57,080 nucleotides of DNA from Parachlorella kessleri. Its lineage: Eukaryota; Chlorophyta; Trebouxiophyceae; Chlorellales; Chlorellaceae. Under the pieces are notes generated by a model. It ran no database searches, had not been told where the DNA came from, and worked only from the letters and a program-made list of their open reading frames with translations. A program made the position numbers and the translations under genes. Shown here one piece after another: positions 34,656-45,300 of the stretch. The stretch covers positions 1 through 57,080 of the forward strand of contig BBXU01000650.1 of assembly GCA_001598975.1 (NCBI GenBank), written 5' to 3'. Numbering within the stretch: position 1 is the first letter of the stretch; each line of letters begins with the position of its first letter.

Positions 34656-37600
34656 TCAGTTCCAGATCATATATCTCGGGGTTGCACTGAACTTCTGATA
34701 CTCCTTCACAACCTGCAAAGTACATGTCAACCCTGCATCAATGGTGCAGCAAGGCTCCTCCTTCCGACAACAAGCAAGTGCTGGTACATCAACCCTGCCC
34801 CTTGCTGCCCGCTGTATCAGGCAGCGCTAGTCCCACCAGACAGCACCACCCAGAATAGCATTAAGCTTGATAAAGCCTGCCTTCAGTAGTGCAAACCCTA
34901 CCCGATGCGTCACGCTAACACTTGCCTTGTTGACGGCATCCAGGAAGTCCTTCTCTGTCACCGTCCTTCGCCTGGCTCGTATGGCGTACATGCCCGCCTC
35001 TGTGCACACGCTGCGGATGTCGGCACCGGTGCTGTTGGGGCACAGGCGAGACAGCAGCTCAAACCTGCACACATGCGGCAGAAGCTGGCTGGGAAGTGCT
35101 GGTGCCAAGGTCCAGGCTGCAAGTCTTAAAGCATGGCAGCTGTGCCCGCCCCGTAGGTGCATCAACTTTGCAAGGTGTCACGTTGCCCCCGCACCCCAGG
35201 TTTCACCACAACACCAACCTCCACCAGGGATGCGCATTCCTTTGCGCACATGAACCTTGAGTTGCACTCAACCCGGCTTCCCACCTCCACCACCAGGTGG
35301 CCTCACCTGACCCCCGGCTCGATGCTCATGGTGCGCGAGTGTATCCTGAATATGTGCGTGCGGCCCTCTAGGTCAGGCAGAGCAAACTCCACCTTGCGGT
35401 CCAGCCTGCCTGGCCTCAGCAGGGCGGGGTCCAGGGTGTCGGGGCGGTTGGTGGCCATGAGCACCTGCAGCAAGTACCGAGGGTCGAACTTTTGTTCTCA
35501 TCTCGTGTCAAAGCCCTAGAAAGCTCAGTAAGTACTACAGCTACCGGGGTCCAGGGTGTAGGGGGCGGCTGGTGGCCATGAGCACCTGCAGCAGGTAGTG
35601 GGGCTTCACAGGTGTGTTGCCCCCCCCCACGTGTGGCTGGGCAGAGGCGCTCAAGCCACAGAGTCTCAGTCCCACGGCACCAGATGGACTGCACCAGGGA
35701 TTCCATGTTCTGTGCGTAGGGCATCAACCAAGGTGCCAAACGAGCACCCAGACTGTAGACGAGGGAGGCACCCCTTGCTGCCAGCTGGCCTTGCCTTGAC
35801 GTTGCCCCTGGCATCAAAGCCATCCAGCTGATTCATGATTTCCAGCAGTGTCCGCTGCACCTCACTGTCACCTGCAACGCACCACCCATGTCATTAAGTT
35901 TCATCTTTTATCATAAATCTTCCGTCAGCATGCAAAATTGTACTGCCTTGGCTCCAGCCACAAGGGAGGAGACAACCGCTGGTTGGGAAAGGACATGGGT
36001 TTTTGAGGCGGTGCAGTACTGGGGTAGCCGGGTCCTAAAATTGAATAGCTTGACCATTCTAAGCTAGCAGCCAGGGCTTGCGTAGGCACGGAGGCACCCT
36101 CCTTTCTCGCCCCCACTGGTGCCTCTAAACATGCGTGGACCCCAAAGGCGCCCCATTCCAGTGTGCAATGCGCTTACTCCCTGCCTCGGCGGTAGAAGGT
36201 AGACAGTGTACCCTTGCTGCAGGCCGTGCAATGCAATGCTTCCCAGCTTTGGGGCAGGGTTAGACAACAAGACCCCCCCCCCCCAAAGCACCTGTGTCAT
36301 CATCGAACCGGACGCCCCCAACGGCATCAATTTCGTCAAAGAAGATGATGCAAGCCTTCTTGGTACGGGCCATGCTGAACAGCTCCCGCACCTATACGTA
36401 CCAGTGTTGGGCTTTGGGCCTGGTTGGGTGCATCCCCCTAGGCTCGCCAATGTAAGTGCAGGCAATCTACTGCCGGGCAGGTGGTCTCAGCGATATGTGT
36501 CAGAAACAAGTGACTTAGTGAACAAGAACAAGAAGAGCATGCCACTGCCTAAGCTGCAGTCAGGCACCTGGCTAGTAGGCCGCATTAACCAGTTGGTCAG
36601 GTGCATGCCTCACTACATCTTGACTCACCAGGCGCGCCCCCTCCCCCACATACTTCTGCACTAACTCGCTGCCAATGACACGAATGAAGCAGGCGTCAGT
36701 CTTATCAGCCACGGCCCGAGCCAGCAGCGTCTTCCCTGCGCATAAATTTGCCGTCGGTGAGTCCCTGACAGCACCGTGACATGCGTGTGTATCGATGCCG
36801 ACAGAAGCCGAAATTGTCACACCGTGTTTACCAGTCGGGCCCACCTGCGTCCCGCTGCGTATGTTGTCATCCATCCGTCTGTGCTGCGCCGACCATCCAG
36901 ACTGCCCCAGTTGTACCTTAGTGCGGCATGTGACACATGGAAGCCTGTGTGCATGGCATATGGAGCCGTATTTCAAATGTTTGCACAGTGCAACCAGTAC
37001 TGCCCACGGTGGGTACCTGTGCCGGGCGGGCCCCACAGCAGCACCCCCTTGGGCGGGTCTATTCCCAGGTTTACGAACTTCTCGGGATGCAGAAGAGGGG
37101 CCTCCACCACCTCTTGCAGCTTCCTGATCTGCTCACGGCAGCCGCCCACGTCACTGCAGGGTGCATGGCGGGCATGACAAATTCTAAAGGGTGCAGGACC
37201 CTGGAACCCTGCTCAGGTGGTCAAGAAGCAGCCAGGACATGCTTCAAGGCAAGCACAGCAGCCATGCAAGCACAGCAGCCATGCAAGATTAAACAACATC
37301 ATACCAGCCACACATCAAGCTGCAGACTTGTACCTCGCAGCCTGCCGCCACACTAGCATCACCCCCCGAGCCTCCACAGCAAGGGGCCAACCAAGGGCCA
37401 GGATGCCATATGCCTCTGAAGCAACATTTCAACAACCGGACACCTGGGGATACCTATAGGTGATGTCTGGCTTCTCCTCGACTGTCATCATGGTGATTGA
37501 TGGGTCGAGCTTGGCGGGGAGCGGCAGCTGTATCTGCATCTTGCGCTGGTCCACCCTGCGGGAAAGCCAAAGAGGCAAATGCAGTGCTCTGTCATGTGTC

Positions 37601-39100
37601 AACCACTCGAGGCCCAGGTGTTTGCTTTCCTCCTTATGCAGCGCCCTCAAGTGCAGGACAGGGCAGACTGGGTTATCATTTCATGTAAAAATGCCTACCT
37701 CCAGGCAGGGCGGTGGGCTGGCAGGAACAGGCTGTGAGCACCAGTACACTCTAGAGGTTGACGGAAAGGAGGCTGAGAAGGCATGTTGCACACAAGAAGC
37801 GGGTAGGGTTGTTGCGCCAAGGCATCTCCAAAGGGGGAACATCTTTTGTGAGATACCCGTGCAGGCTGTCATCTTGTTGCGACATCCTTGCTGCCCAGCT
37901 GTGACTCACCCCACCCTCATCCCCTCTTCAATGTCTGTAGGCGCCACCCGCTCCCCCAGGCCCACCACATACTGCACAAGCAGCAGACACGGGCTGCCTT
38001 GATACTGTGAAATCCACTTATTCACGGACCCTTGCAATGCAGCGCTTGTTCTGAACTTCCAACCACCATCTCACAGCATTTGATGTAGTCAATTACCTCA
38101 GGTCAGGCAGCGAGGTTGGCAAAGCGCGTGTCCCAACCTGACTATGCTTTGCTCGCAAGCCAGGCTAAGGACATAATGGAGATGATGGTCTAAAACTCAT
38201 GTCACTAACCACAGCTCACTCCCTACATCTGAACTTGTCAGAGGCAGGTGTCTCTGTGGCACAGATCTATGCCACAAAGAAACATGCCCTCTCAGCTGGC
38301 CTCTCATCTAGATGAGCCCCTATTTACTTCCACAAGAAGGAAGGCAAGAGCTAGGCATTACTTCTTACCCTGGCATGATGCTGGATTTTTATAATGTATC
38401 TCGGCTCAGTGGGGCCCCCTTCCAGCACCTTTGTGCAGCGAGCAACCTGCGCTGACAACACGTGAGCGGGCGACTGTAGACTTCTCTCTTCCCCGGCTTG
38501 CCTTTCAGACTGCTGAAAGTCAATCATCGCGGGACATTGATGCCACATCAACAAACAAAGACCCTTTCTCAGGCAGGCAGGCAGGCAGGCAGGCAGGCAA
38601 GCAAGCAAGCAGGCAAGCAAGCAAGCAAGCAGGCAGGCAGGCAGGCAGCGGCATTAATAAGCCCACAATACCATAAAGTAGCTCTTCTGAGCCCTCATCG
38701 CCCGTCCATGCGCAAACCGCACCTGCAGAGGGTGTTCTTCCTGCATTGCCTGGCGGTCAGACACCAGGTCCCAGGTGGTGGCAGGGCCCAAGCCCAGCTG
38801 CGACTCCTGGATCCCGGCTAGTGCATGGACCTTGCTGGCTATGGACTTGATTTCCTCTTCCAACTGACCAATCCTCTTGCCATAAGGTCCTGCAGCAGTG
38901 AAGCAGTCTTTAGACATGTATGCCGCGTGGGGGCAAGACCCAGAACGCTGCATAGTCTGGTGTCCCACAAGCTTGTGTCGAGCTGAACTTACTGCAGGGC
39001 CACCCCAAGTACCTGCAGCATAAACTTGCAGCAGGTGCACGTCTGCTTCTGTAAGAGGTGCTGGGACCTCAGCCTTGGGTTCTGCTGCTTTGGATGCCAT
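34656..39100 (-). CDS. RPT1: 26S proteasome AAA ATPase subunit RPT1 (PSMC2/S7)
   Basis: RPT1 is one of six ATPases of the 19S base that unfold substrates and feed them to the 20S core. Twelve exons (39013-39100, 38723-38889, 38369-38446, 37910-37971, 37454-37555, 37017-37153, 36629-36735, 36292-36391, 35795-35871, 35307-35464, 34926-35064, 34656-34712) give 423 aa in frame; human PSMC2 has 433. The N-terminal coiled coil ([20 protein letters not shown]) is followed by the OB region, Walker A GPPGTGKT (about 205-212, split by an intron), [12 protein letters not shown] (Walker B), [19 protein letters not shown] (second region of homology), and the RPT1-type end [12 protein letters not shown], which lacks an HbYX motif as usual for RPT1. 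Introns after exons 9 and 11 have GC donors. A Trp precedes Walker A (LLWGPP) where Phe/Tyr is common. Confidence 0.95.
35546..35597 (-). pseudogene. Degenerate partial copy of an RPT1 exon inside an intron
   Basis: About 52 bp almost repeat the 5' end of the neighbouring RPT1 exon, including its acceptor (original at 35426-35476). The copy has a one-base insertion and substitutions. Read on the minus strand it keeps VLMAT, then goes out of frame and stops. Using it as an exon would break RPT1, so it is treated as a decayed local duplicate. Confidence 0.7.
38574..38647. repeat. GGCA/AGCA tetranucleotide microsatellite
   Basis: About 74 bp of uninterrupted tetranucleotide repeats (GGCA units with a central block of AGCA units). 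It lies in RPT1 intron 2 and is not translated in the correct model. Confidence 0.95.
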
Positions 39101-39136
39101 GAAGCGCTGGACAAGCTGGGCAACTTGGTATGGTTG

Positions 39137-39412
39137 TCAAGGTTGTTGATAAAGATTTTTCGGTCTGGTTTCTGCAAGACGCATGTACGGCAGAGACCCC
39201 AGGATGTGGGTGAGGACTGTGGGGGTGTCCAAGGTACCCCCGCCTGACATAGTGATGACGTGGACTGTCCAGCGAGGCTGTCCAGCGAGGACTGCTGGCG
39301 ATGAGGGAGGGTCTTCTGTGAGATCAATCTTTGCAGCTATGGAGCTCAGGTTGGGAATGTCGAGATTGTCGGCTTCAGCAGCACCGGAACAAACACCGAG
39401 ATTGCCCGCCAT
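39137..39412 (-). CDS. Short ORF just upstream of RPT1 on the same strand (doubtful)
   Basis: An open frame of 91 residues (109 from an earlier start codon at 39466) ends 36 nt before the RPT1 ATG. It looks protein-like in places (NLDIPNLSSIAAKIDLTED, RWTVHVITMSGGG) and has no recognised family. It contains an imperfect tandem duplication (GCTCGCTGGACAG twice). It could be an upstream coding frame on the RPT1 transcript, the last exon of a small separate gene, or a chance open frame in the promoter. Confidence 0.25.
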   Translation of the reverse strand: MAGNLGVCSGAAEADNLDIPNLSSIAAKIDLTEDPPSSPAVLAGQPRWTVHVITMSGGGTLDTPTVLTHILGSLPYMRLAETRPKNLYQQP

Positions 39413-39774
39413 CTGAATGGCAACCAAGCAGAGTTCACTGTTGCTCGTCACTTGCACAGCGCCCACAAGCGTTGCTACTTTCCATGCCTTTTCTGACCTT
39501 CAGAACGTCCACCAGGTGTGTTACGTGCGAGTGCTGATGAATGCCAGCTCGACAGCTGACGCCGCAAGATAATCTCGCTGGCTTTTCCAGGCGGCCCAGA
39601 CCAGGATGTTCAGGGTTTCATGACTTCAGTCTATGAGTGATAGATTCATGATAACCTTGCCTTCACTGAGCCCAGCTAGCCACACTGGCCCAGCTGTCAG
39701 TCAGTGCCCCGCCCTGCCCATGGCACCACAAAGCTGTCACGACTTGTTTATGCAGGATTTCGGGCCATAGCCAC

Positions 39775-40800
39775 ATGTCAGCAGCACAGCTACCCAATAT
39801 TGCTTCGACCAACCCCGCCCCACCACCCCCACAGCCTGGTCATGTTGGGATCCGCCCTTCCACCCCTCAGATGCTGCCCCCAGCACAGCGTGCTGGCCTG
39901 CTGGCCATGCTGAGGGGACAAAGCGGCGGCCCAGCAGACCTGCTCCACATCTCCATAGTAAATGGGGGCGATACTTACGCATTCCACATACCCTTGGCGG
40001 CCATCCTGCTGGTGCAGCACTTGTGCCAGCTAGCCAGGCCTGCACCCCCAGCCCCGGCCGTAGCATCGCAGACAGCAGCAGCAGCACTGCCAGGGGCGGA
40101 AGCTGTCGAAGCTGGGCCTGGGACGTCCACAGCAAGGGCACTTCCAACCTCTTACCAACCTCAGTGGCCAAGTGGGCCCCTTCAGCCTGAGCCTGCCCTG
40201 CCTGGTGCTAGCTCGCCGGCAAGCACAGCAGCAGCAGCGGCCTCGGCGGCACCCCATGAGCAGCAGCATGGCGGCCAAGAGCAGCAGGGCCATTGCTATG
40301 TGGTGGATGTGGCAGGGCCCATCAACCTCCGCATCCACGTCCCTGCCACGGATCACGCTCGCCAGGTGGGGCTGCCTGCGCCTTCCATCGCAGCTTGCAT
40401 TGCTTGTCCTGGTGCAACACCGGCTCCAGTGGCACAGGCGCTGGCAGAGTTACGTGGCCAGGGGGCTGGGCACGCGTTCCAGGGTAGCAGCATAGGGACT
40501 CTTCAACCTGCTGCCTTGCCTTTGAGCCGCCCCCGATCCAGTATGGCTCTTCTGCCAGCCTCCTGCCATTAACAAAAAAAACATTTCTTGTCTATATCAC
40601 ACCTGCGGTTCGCAAGGCGCTGCGGCATGCAGCCACTGCAGCAACCCAAAGACCTGCGCGGCGCCTGACAGTGACCAATTACCGTCCTGCCGCAGGTGCT
40701 CGAGCAGCTTCATGCCGTCAGGTGCGGGTCTGGGCTTCGCGCCAGGGCCGCCGCTCCAGCAGTGGGAGCAGGGCCAGCAGGAGGCGCAAGAAACCCTTAA
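39775..40800 (+). CDS. Unknown protein with two copies of a short alpha/beta motif
   Basis: No family was recognised. Exon 39775-40365 joins in phase 0 to 40696-40800 (CAG|GTGGGG ... CGCAG|GTG), giving 231 aa. Two segments resemble each other: SIVNGGDTYAFHIPLAAILL at about residues 60-80, and VDVAGPINLRIHVPATDHAR at about 178-197, followed by VQHLCQLAR and VLEQLHAVR respectively. The second copy is completed only by the splice, which supports the two-exon model. The linker between them is Ala/Pro/Gln-rich. Read without splicing, the frame stops at 40572, just before an A8 tract. There may be further upstream exons. No targeting signal was seen. Confidence 0.45.
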
Positions 40801-42356
40801 TGGGCGAGAGGTAACGGCCTCACTGGGTTGCTTGCTGTGTTCAAGGTTGCGGGTGGTGAGATTGGCATGGGAGTGCTGGGAGCCAGCACCTCTGAGCCAT
40901 CCGCTTGCCGAGTCACGTGGCGAGGGAGAGATGCAGCCAGGGGGCGCAGTCACTGATGGCAAGGGATGCTCCAAAATGATAGGCTTCGCTGGAAGGTTCA
41001 AACTCCCCTCTGCTCGGTGTACGGAAGAGTCGCTGGGACACCAAGAGGCCAGGTATTGACAGCATGTGCAGAGACCATGAAATTGCCAGTGACGACAGGC
41101 TTGTTGGTCAAGACAGCATGAAATGACTTGACGGTGGAGGTGCAAGCATAGTTGTGTGACTTCTTGTTTGTGCAGCAGAAGCCAGCCCTTACACCTTGGT
41201 GCTTACTGTTATGGGACTGCTTGCGTAATGGGGCTTTGCAAGGATGCAGCACCTCATCAAGGCTCTTCTGCATGCTGACAATTGCGCAGGGTCTGTGGTA
41301 CGGCCTGGATGCAGGCTATGATGTGGGTGCTTGCCAGAAGATGTGAGTTAGTAATGCTCTCTGTTAGTGTCTTTGCTCCTGCTCCGTCTCCTTCCTCCCG
41401 GGCTCGCTATAAAAATCCTTTATTTTGCCTGCATGCATGCATGCCTGACTGCTTTAAGGACACCATCTGTCTATAAGGTTGGTTGCTTCCCCTTATGCCT
41501 TCCACCGTACACTGCCCTGATATTCTACGGTGTCACCTCGGAGTATGTCTTTGTCTGACACCCTGTTGTTTCCTCCGGTTCAATCGCCGGACGCGTCCAG
41601 CCTAAAGCCAATTGAATGCTGGCCTGGCTTGCCTCCATGGCAGCCCACGGCAACCCATCCAGCTTCACGTCGCTAGGATTGCCTTCTTGTAGCCCATGGG
41701 AAAGTTGATGAGATGGCACACTTGCAGGAGGGGTAAGCAACCCTTAGGCCAAGGCCTACCTGCTGTTTGCATGATACACATGACGGAGTTACACCAATGG
41801 CACCATCCACACGTCCAGGTTTTGTGCACCCAAACTTGCACATGTAGATGGGCCCAGGTACTCTACCGGGTACTCCAAATCAAATACTGGCATAGGCCAC
41901 CACAGAGCATCCCTTCACGCCATTCTGCCGGCCCAGGTCAGCTACACTGCCGAACTCGCAAGCTGCCACCACAAATGACCATATACTGGCCACTTGGAAG
42001 GGCCAGTACGACATCCAGCTTCCACACTCAGGCAAACATTCAAACGGAGCACGACATCTGCCTGTGACAAAGTTTTTAAGATTCCTGTACCAGAGGCCAG
42101 TATAATTTGCCGGCAAAGTATCAAATACGATAGCATCAAAGAGGCGTCATTCTCTTACCTACTCCCCTGTGGGAGTAATTCTATACAGGCTCAACTGGTC
42201 GGTCAGTCAGCAGTTAAGGAAGCAGTAAAAGTTCACACGGCTGGTGGCGTGGAGCTATATGCGACGCCGTCAGGTCCTCTCGCCAGCGCCAGCAACGCAG
42301 CCATAGGGGGGTAGGAGCACAGACAAGACACAGATACCAGCCTCCCCTTCCCCAAC
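40801..42356. other. Intergenic region, 1.5 kb, no gene recognised
   Basis: Only short frames without coding character are present on either strand. Features seen: an AT-rich TATAAAAA at 41409-41416, an alternating GCATGCATGCATGC tract near 41431-41443, and two short sequences sharing GGCCAGTA near 42000 and 42098. The right part should include the 3' UTR of the leftward coiled-coil gene. Confidence 0.4.
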
Positions 42357-45300
42357 CTAGCTGTTCTCAACATCCATGGCAGCAGCTGCCTCAGCTCTCT
42401 CCACCTTTCCCACATCACCGGCCTGTGCAGCAGCCTCTTGGGCATCCGTCACCGCTGCTGCCACTACCGCTGCTGCTGCTGCCAGCTCACTGCGGGTCTC
42501 GGCTGGCTCCTCTGCAGCCCTGGGTGGCTTTTCTAGAACATGTCCGTGAGGGTTCCCCAGCTGCTCTGGCCATCCCCACCACCCCAGACCCAAGTGGTGC
42601 AGACAAAATGCCGCTACATGGGAGCTTCCCGGCATGGGTATCAAGTCCCCATGTGGGCGGCTCTCAGCAACCGCGGGAGGGGCCACGGCATCGCTGCCGG
42701 GTGGACCCGCCTGCTTTGCAATGACTTGATAGTACAGTTGCTGCAGTCTCGCGTGGACACTGGCCAGGGAACAGAACATCTGCGATGCCTCCTTGTTGGG
42801 GGCCGCCACCTCATCAGCTGCGGCCGCTGCTGCTGGCGCTATTGCCAGTGGGGAGCCAGGCTGCAACAAATGCGTTTCACTGGCCAGTCCAGCGAGCGCT
42901 TCAGGCCATATCTCCAGGGCAGCGGCGAGGGGGGGCAGCAGCAGCTCTGAGGGCGCAGGCTGGATGGAGAGCAAGTCATGCACCAGTGCACGCAGAGCCT
43001 GCAGAGCAGGCACAGGGCGTGGTAGTAACAGGATGGCGAGAAAACAACTGCGGCAGTACAGCCAACGCAATGTCAATGGCATCGAGTTGAGGCAGAGCGA
43101 CTGCAAACCCTGCAAAGTTTTTCTGGCGCACATCGGCAGCACAGGTCATCCATACCCCTCAGCAGCATGCACACCCTCTTTTCTAGTGCTTCCTGCAGCC
43201 CCCCACGGGTGTCTAGCCCACTCCTCCTCACCTGCACTTGCCCGTCCAACCTGCATAGCCCAGCCACAGCCGCTGCTGCAGCGCACAGCTCAGTCTCTGC
43301 CAGGGGTCCTGGGGCGGCCTGAAACACCTGCTCAAGGCCGTGAGTTCCCGGCCCGTTGGCCCTCTCATCAGGCTGAGCCTGGCCTACACCCCCTCGCTTC
43401 CCTCCACCACCCCGCCCGCCGCCAGCGGCACCGGCAGCCTTAGTTAGGCAATCTTCCACCACTCTCCGGTGCAGCTCAGCCCTCAGCCCCTGACAGAAGC
43501 CACCCGGTGGGTGCCTAGCCACCGCCTCTGCTGGGCTGCCAGCGCCGTCCTGCTGTACCGTGCTGCGACTTGCCAGCTCAGCGTCCAGCTGGAGCGCGCA
43601 GTGCAGCAGCCAGCGCAGGGTGTGCCCTCCCAGCGCAGACTCCTGGCACCACACTGCTATGTATGGGTGGGGGCTGGTGCCCTGCCCAGGGCACGCCTTC
43701 AGCTCTACTTTGCAAGTAGACTGCTGCTGTGCCCACTGAAACCACATGTGGGGAGGCAGGCCAACTACCGCAAGCGTTGTTGGCTGGGAAGAGGGCCACT
43801 GCTCAGCTGACGGAGCCGCGAGCTTGAGGAGAGAGTTTGGCTGGACGGCTCCAAGCCGTGGCTGCAAGGCCGCGCAGTCCAGCAGCTTGCTGATGAACTG
43901 CGCCCGCACGAGCTGCAGCAGGGCAAGGCAGCACCGCCAAAGACGTAATCAGACAACTGGTACTTAGGTTCAGCAACTGGCGGGGGTAAAACAGGTTCAG
44001 AGTAAGTTGTGTGCTTATCCTGTGGTACACCAACACCTGGCTTGGTCAAGCAGAAGTAATGCTCAGCATAAGCGGCGGTCCTAGCGTCCAGACAGAGTCA
44101 GACTGGCCTCGGCGCTGAGCATTACTTAAGAGGACTGGAAGCTGGTTTCACCGAGACTCAAGATACTCTCGCTTACGCAACCAACTACCACCACGCAAAG
44201 CACCTGAATACAACACACATCATCACCCACCTCTATCTGGAACCCCTCCTGCAGCACCGCCTGCGCCAGGTCAGCCGCCACACTCCGCACGACCTGCATG
44301 CTGGGCCTTTCCTCCCACAGCGCGCACAGCTGCCAGTGCACCCGCTCAGCAACCGGCTCCTCCTCCACCAGCCCGATGGCTGAGACAGCCAGGGAAGGCT
44401 CTGTACGCGGGCTGGCAACTGCTGCCCCAGCCCCAAGCTCCTCGTCTGGCCTTGCTGCAGCTGAGGCTGGCGTAGGTAGTGCTGCTGCGGGCGGCACCCT
44501 ACCCAACAAGGCCCCACGCACGGGGGGTATAAGCTGTGGCTTGGCGGGAACACCACCGCCGGGTGCTGCTGCGGGGTTGTGTGTGGCAGCAGCGGCAGGT
44601 GGTGGCTCTTGGTAGCGCACGCGCTTGCCGGGCGGGCCGCCCGCAGCGCCCGCACGTCCATGCTTCGCCTGCTGCCGCTGCGGCTGCTGGGCACGCTGGG
44701 CCCCAATGGCAGGGCGCTGGCGCCTTGTAGGGGACTTGCGGCGTGCGGCAGGCACCGCAGGCCCAGGCTGCTCCTCAGAGGCTTTCACAAGCGCCACAGC
44801 CGCCCGCTGCCTCACGGTAGCCCAGTCCTGGACCATACCTGCTGCTGCTGTTGGTGCTGCTCCTACTACCTCCGTTGCTGCCTCAGCTGGCAAATGGGCC
44901 TGCAAGGCCCCATCTCCGCCTGGCTGGCCACCCCCTGGCGTAAAAATGGCAGTCCTGGCGTTTCCCGCTGCGGCTGAACCAGCCGCCTTGCGCCGCGGTG
45001 AGAAAGGCCGCTGAGCCGTTGGACTACCCGCAGGTGCTCCCAGGGGAGAGGCTGGTGCTGCTACTGCTCTAGTGCCAGTCTTGTCACCCTGCCTGGCCAG
45101 GTCAGCTGCTTGGCGTGGGGAGCCAAGTTGCAACTGCTGTGCAGGTTCAAGGTGCTCTGCTGCACCACCGTGTCGGCCGCTTGCCACGGCTTGGTTGGCT
45201 TCCAGCGCCAGAGGCCCTGCGGTTGCAAGCCGTGCAAAGAGCAGCCGCCAGGACTGCAACTGCCCTTCGACCAGCCGTACCTCTCCACTGTACCGCCGCA

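Noticed and set aside
38574..38647. Short regular repeats resembling an array
   Set aside because: Tetranucleotide microsatellite without spacers; not a CRISPR array.
40597..41145. 182-codon minus-strand frame
   Set aside because: Cys/Trp-rich and low in coding character; it is the shadow of the plus-strand exon at 40696-40800 and intergenic DNA.
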